Shown piece by piece: positions 35,491 through 40,906 of a DNA stretch of 40,906 bases. The notes under the pieces were generated by a model. It worked only from the letters and a program-made list of their open reading frames with translations, did not search any database and was not told where the DNA came from. Numbering within the stretch: the stretch's first letter is position 1; the number at the start of each line of letters is the position of its first letter. Origin of the DNA: Nitrospira sp. GTDB lineage: Bacteria; Nitrospirota; Thermodesulfovibrionia; UBA6902. Position numbers and translations under genes: made by a program. The stretch lies in NCBI GenBank assembly GCA_016784355.1, contig JADHUV010000021.1, positions 1-40,906 on the forward strand. Reading direction: 5' to 3'.

Positions 35491-37626
35491 TTAGCAATTC
35501 TCGTCTTCATCTCTATGAGTGATTTTATTTAATATACCCAGGAAATCACTTACAGTTGTCAACAGCTTAGCCTTATTGGTTTCTATAAGTGGCTTCAGTA
35601 ATCCACTCATCCCCGTTTTTGAATATCCACGGTATAATGCAACCATCATTTCGCGATTACAATTACTTGCAAGGGTGTTTATAGGAACTTCTCTATCCAC
35701 GGTATTAAAATTAAGTTGGGTAGATTTCTTGATCGCTAATTCATGGATGAGATATGATAAATCGAACCTAGAATATGTAGATTCAAAAAAATCGAGTTTG
35801 CTACTAAGTTGCATTCTTAATCTGGTATTATTAAAAACAGAATTTCCTCTTGATGAAAATATGGATTTGCCCTTACCTATATTATAAATATGGTCGAGGA
35901 TAGCTTTTTCCTCATTACGCGCTCTAGCTAGAAATTATTCAATGACTAATGAACCATTCTCAAAGTATGCTATCCCGACTAGGATTATTGGAGCTGGCAT
36001 TTTCCCCAGTTTCTCAATTTCTAAAAAAAGCCAATTATGTATTTCATTGAAACATGAAAATACAAGCCAGGCAGGGTGTGATTTCAAAATAGTTCTCTTG
36101 GAAAGGTAATCTTTTAGCGATGGGTAATCTTTATTGTTAAGTAATTCAAGAACTTCTTTTATATGAACTGTATAGCGTGGATCGTCTAAAAGGTCTAGAA
36201 TTGTACGATAGCCATGTGACTTGAGATTTTGCTCTTTTGACGAACCAATGCCAGGAATTAATCTTAGCTGCTGTTTGAAGGTATCAGTTAATCTGCTAAA
36301 TGATATTGAGGGCGAAATAATATGAGGGATATGTTCTTTTATGCAGTAAAAACTATCATCCGTAATATTGATGTTCGGGATTAGTGATTCAATATCATAA
36401 GAAGCATATTGTTCAAAAAAATTCTTTAATTGATTGTTAAATAATTCTGCATTATCTCGTTTAATTATTATTTCATCGATATTATGTGAAAGAATGACTT
36501 CCAGAATAGCGAGTAATTTCTTAAAATTGAAAGAATAATGAGATATATTGATAGCTAATGCAGCTGATAATTTCAACAACCTTTGTTTTATTGAATCAAT
36601 GCTTTCCTCTATAATGCAGTCATTGTATTTTGGTAATTTGCCATACTCAGATATTTCTTCTCCGAGATTTTCACGCTGTGAAATCTCTTCTGGTGTCATC
36701 TTTAACCTTCCAAACTTAAACCCTGCATAGTAAGTTTCTAAATCTAATCGCTTTACGGGTTTATTTGGCATAGGTAGCATATGCTGATAAGTTAAAAGAG
36801 TTAAGGCCAGCATATCACTGAGAGATTTTAGTGGCCTTTTAGTTTTTGTCACTATTGCTCTGCCGCTTCTGCCATTATCAAAAATCGCATCTACAGCAAC
36901 TTGAATCATCCATGTTTCATTTCTAATTATTTCACTAGGGGCATTTAGTTCCATTAACCTCTTACACCTGTTTCTACGAGTAATGAGTTTTTGGTAAAGC
37001 TCATTCAGATCTGATTTAGGAAAATCACCATTAAAAAATGGATCCTCAGGACGCAGGTCAGGAGGCAGAATAGGAATAACATCCAAAATCATAGTTTCAG
37101 GCTTATTGTCGAGTTCTTTGAGCTTCTTGACTATCTTAAGCCGTTTTATTAAAGCAGTTTTTGTAGTTATTGATGAAGCGTCCTTAATAGCTAGGTTTAA
37201 TTCCACACAAAGCTCACTGAGATCGATTGTCTTCAGAAGTTCTCTGATTGCCTCAGCACCAGTTCCGACCTTGCACCGTGTGTTGTACTCAGATGATATT
37301 ATCCTGTACTCTTCGTCGGAGAGTAAATCCTTATGTTTAAGTGGTGTGTCGCCAGGGTCAGTGACGATATAGCTTTTAAAATAGATGACTTTCTTGAGAT
37401 TGTGCGTACTCATGTCTAGAACCGCTGGCAATATATCTTTTATAAACCATACATGCGTGACAGGCAGTGCAAGTTTTATATGCGCGAACCTTTCAGATCT
37501 TGATTTTGCTTGTATAATCTCAACGCCGCATTTGTCACAGACAGTTTCGCTTTGCTGCATGTGTATATATTTACCGCATATGCACTCCCAGTCTTTTATT
37601 GGTCCAAAAATCTTTGAGCATAACAA
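35491..37626 (-). pseudogene. RpoC-clamp / HhH / YprB-like RNase H chimera, interrupted by one in-frame TAA
   Basis: Residues 1-273 match the N-terminal part of RNA polymerase beta' closely: KIFGPIKDWE, zinc ribbon C15/C17/C30/C33 with beta' spacing, VTDPGDTPL, GTGAEAIRELL, ILDVIPILPPDLRP, the clamp-helix segment NELYQKLITRRNRCKRL and RPLKSLSDML. Homology then stops just before the beta' active-site region. Residues 274-450 are unrecognised; 455-480 look like helix-hairpin-helix (LIPGIGS). From 530 a YprB-type RNase H-like domain follows (LFLEIEKLG, IILVGIAYFENGSLVIE). A TAA at 35935 stops the frame, yet the same frame continues FLARARNEEKAILD and on to 35491; Gln (CAA) would be expected at the stop. 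Beta' homology (TLKPESDG) also extends a few codons upstream of TTG 37626, so the N-terminus is truncated. Nuclease active residues look replaced. Confidence 0.7.
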
Positions 37627-37654
37627 ACCATCACTCTCAGGCTTAAGTGTAAGG

Positions 37655-38044
37655 AAAATAATTCAGCCCATAACGGATTATTTTCTAAGCCGTAATGATA
37701 CGCTCCTCGTATTTCTCTTTGGGTCACATGCTTCGAATCATATAACCTCCTCCAGCGATATAGATATTGCTGTGTATTTCAGAGTAGTCCCGAATATTGA
37801 CGACCTCAATACTGTCAGGGCTGATTTAAGCGGAATACTGAAAAAAGAAATCGATCTTGCAGTGCTTAATCAAGCCTCTCCGATACTCAGAATGCAGGTT
37901 CTGAAAAAAGGGATTCTGGTGCTTGAGGGAGAAAAAAATCAATACAGTATATATTACGGCGATACCGTGAAGCAGTATGATGACTTAAAAATTATAAGGG
38001 CTGAATCAGAGGCCAAGATCCTAAAGGGCAGAATATATGCCTGA
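37655..38044 (+). pseudogene. MntA-type nucleotidyltransferase (antitoxin), N-terminus lost
   Basis: About 130 codons encode a minimal nucleotidyltransferase: FLFGSHASNHITSSSDIDIA has the GS motif and the Asp-x-Asp pair, and LAVLNQASPILRMQVLKKGI is typical of MntA. MntA antitoxins AMPylate the HEPN toxin HepT. Homology begins abruptly near 37655, where the DNA turns into the reverse of the RpoC-like gene. No ATG, GTG or TTG is in frame near that point, so the native start has been cut off. The stop overlaps the start of the hepT remnant by eight bases, as expected for an mntA-hepT pair. Confidence 0.75.
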
Positions 38045-38138
38045 CAGGGACATTATTCTGGCAAAAACTGCCTCTATTCAGCGCTGCCTAAATAGAATCA
38101 AGAAAAAAGAGTGCGCTTCAATAAGAAAAAACTGCTAA
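38037..38138 (+). pseudogene. HepT-type HEPN toxin, first 33 codons only
   Basis: MPDRDIILAKTASIQRCLNR followed by IKKKE is the typical start of a HepT HEPN RNase, overlapping the end of mntA. The frame then ends at TAA 38136 instead of running about 140 residues. The catalytic R-x4-6-H motif is missing, so it cannot be an active toxin. Confidence 0.7.
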
Positions 38139-38186
38139 AAACTGACCTGCTGTAACCGAAGTAAATACATATTAATAATTTGCGTA

Positions 38187-38606
38187 CTATTTCCAGCCAA
38201 TCGGCGAATACTCCTGCTCAATCAGACATCTTTCAACAAAACTTCGAAATACAGGATCAGGCTTATTCGACCTGAAAAGCCCACTGGCAAGCGTCGCTGC
38301 ACCTGCTCCAGCCGCTCCTGCTGCCGCTCCTTTCCCAATATTACCCAGCACCGCACCTGCCGCTGCACCTGCGGCCCCAGCAACAGCCGCATTACCTGCC
38401 GCATCCTTTGCAAGCTCACTGCCAGCACTCCCCTCAGCACCGTATTCAGCCGCAAGACGCATACACTCATCGACTGCCGCCTGCGCAGCCTCGCCGCCCT
38501 GCTCTTTGAGGGTATGATTTGGATATAGAACCGGCCTCTGCGTTGCACATGATGCAAACAAACCAAGACAAAGACAAACTATAATGTATGTATTTAAGCT
38601 CTTCAT
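38187..38606 (-). CDS. Glycine-zipper lipoprotein
   Basis: About 139 residues. The N-terminus (MKSLNTYIIVCLCLGLFASC) is a lipoprotein signal with lipobox FASC, so the protein is probably anchored in the envelope. Residues 65-110 are a long Gly/Ala zipper (AAGNAAVAGAAGAAAGAVLG and similar), the kind that inserts in or packs against membranes. Two further Cys occur, one in VDECMR and one in ERCLIE. The start at 38606 is chosen because it gives the signal peptide; the longer frame from 38669 does not. It is a single-gene unit with a likely promoter just upstream. Function unknown. Confidence 0.75.
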   Translation of the reverse strand: MKSLNTYIIVCLCLGLFASCATQRPVLYPNHTLKEQGGEAAQAAVDECMRLAAEYGAEGSAGSELAKDAAGNAAVAGAAGAAAGAVLGNIGKGAAAGAAGAGAATLASGLFRSNKPDPVFRSFVERCLIEQEYSPIGWK

Positions 38607-38619
38607 TTTCACTGTGTAG

Positions 38620-38628
38620 ATTATATCA
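38620..38628 (-). promoter_or_regulatory. Extended -10 element of the lipoprotein gene
   Basis: On the minus strand TGTGATATAAT ends 13 bases before the lipoprotein ATG, a perfect TATAAT with an upstream TG. No good -35 box was seen, and the leader would be very short. Confidence 0.4.
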
Positions 38629-38739
38629 CAATCTTCCGCCGCAACACTGACAGGCGAGGCCATCCACACAGGTCTGGTCTAGACCTGATATGACCCAGAT
38701 AATATATACTATACAAATCAAATATTAAGGAGTTGAATT

Positions 38740-39231
38740 ATGAATACATGTCCATGCGGAACCGAGCTTAACTATGAAGAGTGCTGCGGTCCAATCATAA
38801 ATGGGACGCAGAATGCGTCAAGTCCCGAGCAGTTGATGCGCTCCAGATACTCAGCCTATGCAAAACAGATTGTTGGATATCTATATTCATCGCTACATCC
38901 TGAGCACAGAAAGGACTATGACGAGGTGAGCACCCGTAAGTGGGCGAATAGCTGTCAGTGGCACGGCCTTGAGATACTTGAGACCAAAGGCGGCGGCGAG
39001 GATGACACCGAAGGCACTGTGGAGTTTATCGCCACGTTTACAGAAGGCGGTGCACGCAGAGAGCATCACGAACTTGCGATCTTTCAAAAAGATAGGGACA
39101 GCTGGTATTTTGTAACCGGCAATCCTGTCGCCCCAAAAACAGTCGTGCGTGAAGCGCCAAAGGTCGGTCGCAATGACCCCTGCACATGCGGAAGCGGCAA
39201 GAAATTTAAAAAATGCTGCGGGGGGAATTAA
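38740..39231 (+). CDS. YchJ-like SEC-C motif protein
   Basis: A 163-residue protein with two zinc-binding SEC-C motifs: [13 protein letters not shown] at the N-terminus and [15 protein letters not shown] at the C-terminus. In between is the YchJ-type NTF2-like domain ([32 protein letters not shown]). AAGGAG lies upstream of the start. YchJ proteins are widespread and poorly characterised; SEC-C motifs bind zinc and, in SecA, SecB or ribosomes. The gene ends directly in an AT-rich repeat. Confidence 0.9.
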   Translation: MNTCPCGTELNYEECCGPIINGTQNASSPEQLMRSRYSAYAKQIVGYLYSSLHPEHRKDYDEVSTRKWANSCQWHGLEILETKGGGEDDTEGTVEFIATFTEGGARREHHELAIFQKDRDSWYFVTGNPVAPKTVVREAPKVGRNDPCTCGSGKKFKKCCGGN

Positions 39232-39380
39232 TTACGAATTATCAATTATGAATTAGGAGTTTTAATAACAGAAGACTTGTCAGCGGCATGAGCATACCCT
39301 GTGCAAAGTTTTTAAATTCGCAATTAATAATTTATAGTTGATAACCAGCAATCCGTTGATTCGTAATTCATAATTAATAA
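39226..39380. repeat. AT-rich inverted repeats (ATTACGAATTATCAATTATGAATTA type)
   Basis: Copies of an ATTACGAATTAT/AATTATGAATTA string occur at 39226-39255, in inverted form at 39359-39380, and in weaker form at about 39314-39342. They fill the gap between the YchJ-like and radical SAM genes, and the right arm lies directly upstream of the latter's ATG. Confidence 0.7.
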
Positions 39381-40310
39381 ATGGATCGTAATAGCAAAAG
39401 ATATAATGACATAAACACATATCTACGCTCCATTTTCAATTGCAGGGTACAGAAAATATACATCGATGCCGGTCTTTCCTGCCCCAACAGGGACGGCACT
39501 ATTTCCACGAAGGGATGCATCTACTGCAATACCAAAGGCTCCGGAACAGGCGCGCACGAACCAGGACTGCCCATTACCGAACAGGTCAGAGCAGTCAAAC
39601 ATCACATGACCAGAAAATACAAGGCAAAAAAATTCATCGCCTACTTCCAGTCCTTCTCTAACACCTATGCCCCCGTTGAACATCTCAGGACTCTCTATGA
39701 CGCCGCCCTGGCGGTAGAAGATATCGTAGGACTTTTTATCGGCACCCGGCCAGACTGTGTTGATGAATCGATTATGGATCTCCTTCAGCATTACAATGAA
39801 AACTATATGGTATGGCTTGAGTACGGTCTGCAGTCGGCCCATGATGCAACGCTTACCCTGATCAATCGGGGTCATGATTTTAAGTGCTTTGAAAAAGCCG
39901 TCGCCATGGCCAAGCGCAAAGGTATCAAGGTATGCGTCCATATCATACTAGGCCTGCCCGGTGAAAAAGAAGAGCACATGCTTGAAACAGCGAGAATCAT
40001 TTCGGATATGGGCATTGACGGCATCAAATTTCACCACCTCTCCGTGCTGAAGGGAACCGCCCTTGAACAAATGTACAATAACGGCTCCTATCACTGTCTT
40101 GAACAAAAGGAGTACATGCACCTTGTCTGCGATTTCCTGGAACTCCTGCCCAAAGAAATGATCATACATCGTCTCACCGGAGACCCTCACACTGAAGACC
40201 TGATCGCCCCCATGTGGTCCCGCAAAAAAAGTGAGACACAGGACTTGATAAACCAGATCCTGATTGCCAGGGATTCGTGGCAGGGGAAATTAACGGAAAG
40301 TGACGAGTGA
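39381..40310 (+). CDS. Radical SAM protein, TIGR01212 (YhcC) family
   Basis: A 309-residue radical SAM protein. The cluster cysteines are in LSCPNRDGTISTKGCIYCN; the longer spacing C-x11-C-x2-C is typical of this Elp3-related family rather than the usual C-x3-C-x2-C. YFQSFSNTYAP, GTRPDCV, WLEYGLQSAHD and HIILGLPGE are family blocks. A role in tRNA modification has been proposed for relatives. The last codons (TESDE and stop) are written by the start of the 43-bp repeat at 40295, so the C-terminus has been altered or extended by the repeat. Confidence 0.92.
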   Translation: MDRNSKRYNDINTYLRSIFNCRVQKIYIDAGLSCPNRDGTISTKGCIYCNTKGSGTGAHEPGLPITEQVRAVKHHMTRKYKAKKFIAYFQSFSNTYAPVEHLRTLYDAALAVEDIVGLFIGTRPDCVDESIMDLLQHYNENYMVWLEYGLQSAHDATLTLINRGHDFKCFEKAVAMAKRKGIKVCVHIILGLPGEKEEHMLETARIISDMGIDGIKFHHLSVLKGTALEQMYNNGSYHCLEQKEYMHLVCDFLELLPKEMIIHRLTGDPHTEDLIAPMWSRKKSETQDLINQILIARDSWQGKLTESDE

Positions 40311-40337
40311 CAAGTAGCGATTTACGAATGACGAAGG
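40295..40337 (+). repeat. 43-bp repeat, copy 1
   Basis: GGAAAGTGACGAGTGACAAG and onward to ACGAAGG. It matches the copy at 40864-40906 at 40 of 43 positions and is built of GTGACGA/GTGACAA-like heptamers. Confidence 0.85.
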
Positions 40338-40380
40338 AACGGCTTAATAGACAGAGACGGCTATAGTTTTTTCAGCCTCT

Positions 40381-40420
40381 ACTTCGTAATTTGTCACTCG
40401 TAAATCGCTACTCGTCAATT
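40381..40420 (-). repeat. Inverted, rearranged copy of the 43-bp repeat
   Basis: Read on the minus strand it has AATTGACGAGTAGCGATTTA followed by ACGAGTGACAAATTACGAAG, the same building blocks as copy 1 in a different order. With copy 1 it can form a long hairpin. It contains the stop codon of the four-helix-bundle gene. Confidence 0.75.
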
Positions 40421-40786
40421 TCTTTTCAAGTTTTTCTTCGCAGTTTTTACACTGGCAACAAATATAGCGATCAATTCTTCAGCCTCTTTTATAATTGGAT
40501 TAACTAGTGACGAAGGGTTAACAAGTGCAGCTTTTACTATCATTTGAAGCCAGACTTTTGTTTCACGCAATTCTTTAAGTGATATTTTCATCTTGTGGAT
40601 GAAATCGGCGCGAGATTCAGCATCCTGTGCTTCACCGTAATTCGGAGCAGGTGAGGTACCGGATCGTATTAGTTGCCCGCTGATATGTCTTCCTGTTTTG
40701 GTTTCCGGTAATGTCTCTGCTATTCTTATAATACTCACTGCAAATACAACAAGACGTTCCTCCAGATTAGAGTAATACTTCAGCAT
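40415..40786 (-). CDS. Four-helix bundle protein (23S rRNA intervening-sequence type)
   Basis: A 123-residue all-helical protein of the S23/IVP family, first known from open frames in intervening sequences of 23S rRNA genes. Typical blocks: ETKTGRHISGQLIRSGTSPA, NYGEAQDAES and FIHKMKISLKELRETKVWL. The start at 40786 has GGGGGA seven bases upstream; a TTG 18 bases earlier is less likely. Function is unknown; a nucleic-acid-binding role has been proposed from structure. The gene is bracketed by related 43-bp repeats and looks like an inserted unit. Confidence 0.88.
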   Translation of the reverse strand: MLKYYSNLEERLVVFAVSIIRIAETLPETKTGRHISGQLIRSGTSPAPNYGEAQDAESRADFIHKMKISLKELRETKVWLQMIVKAALVNPSSLVNPIIKEAEELIAIFVASVKTAKKNLKRN

Positions 40787-40863
40787 TATATTGTCCCCCA
40801 ACAATTAAATTTGATATATATTATAAGTTTAATCCAGGCAGATCAACTGATAAACGGATTAAA

Positions 40864-40906
40864 GGAAAGTGACAAGTGACAAGTAGCGAATTACGAGTGA
40901 CGAAGG
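40864..40906 (+). repeat. 43-bp repeat, copy 2 (runs to window end)
   Basis: GGAAAGTGACAAGTGACAAG and onward to ACGAAGG; 40 of 43 positions are identical to the copy at 40295-40337. It may continue past the window. Confidence 0.85.

Larger units (their letters stand above)
23924..37660. mobile_element. Probable genomic island (defence island) at tRNA-Ala
   Basis: The left edge is the 3' end of tRNA-Ala with an integrase remnant 40 bases away. The content is type I restriction-modification, Fic, SIR2 and helical proteins, and an RpoC-like chimera. The right edge is the point where the RpoC-like frame breaks off against a truncated mntA. Parts, especially 35491-37626, are clearly richer in A+T than the flanks. 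No repeat of the tRNA 3' end was found at the right side, so the island boundary is inferred and the element is probably immobile now. Confidence 0.5.

Noticed and set aside
37385..37654. Plus-strand coding extension in front of mntA
   Set aside because: It is the antisense of the RpoC-like gene, whose protein conservation is strong; the extension has no family resemblance.
37640..38190. Second copy of the tRNA-Ala 3' end (att site) at the island's right edge
   Set aside because: No stretch resembling the T arm and acceptor sequence was found by eye; the island edge is inferred from broken genes instead.

Overview
The window is from a diderm (Gram-negative type) bacterium. Lipoprotein signals, a PEP-CTERM protein behind a sigma-54 promoter, and a mix of DNA-repair, SAM-cycle and isoprenoid genes support this. 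Phylum cannot be fixed by eye; Nitrospirota, Desulfobacterota or Brocadiales-like Planctomycetota would all fit.

Layout. (1) 1-3437: end of an AddB-like nuclease and a complete AddA-like helicase/nuclease. (2) 3504-5049, minus strand: a 30-residue lysine-rich protein, an Hpt protein, and a response regulator whose cyclase domain has lost its second half. (3) 5744-10168, plus strand: ABC-F ATPase, Cys-rich sensor kinase, and a PEP-CTERM protein with a -24/-12 promoter. (4) 10286-16345, minus strand: msrA, a coiled-coil NYN nuclease, an M23 peptidase scrap, a PfpI-family protein, ahcY and metK. (5) 16487-23200, plus strand: a shortened UvrA, ApbE, MtnA, a polyprenyl synthase, an AMMECR1 protein and a small membrane protein, then trmL (minus strand).

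(6) 23848-38138 is the accessory part. A tRNA-Ala(GGC) is followed at once by the 3' remnant of a tyrosine integrase. Next comes a minus-strand defence block. Read in its direction of transcription it is: an RpoC-like/YprB-like chimera split by one in-frame TAA, hsdR, fic, hsdM, hsdS, a SIR2-domain protein, a 1036-residue helical protein, and a third gene truncated into the integrase scar. A small plus-strand gene facing fic carries a match to the Fic-inhibitory motif. The block ends against broken mntA and hepT remnants. Several genes inside it touch or overlap, so much of it probably works as one operon: type I restriction-modification carrying a SIR2-based module and a Fic enzyme.

(7) 38187-40906: glycine-zipper lipoprotein, YchJ-like SEC-C protein, TIGR01212-type radical SAM protein, and a four-helix-bundle (23S intervening-sequence type) gene bracketed by 43-bp repeats.

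The best candidates for something undescribed are the RpoC-clamp/HhH/dead-RNase-H chimera and the SIR2 + giant helical protein (+ third gene) module inside the restriction operon. All functions are read from sequence motifs; no database search was possible.
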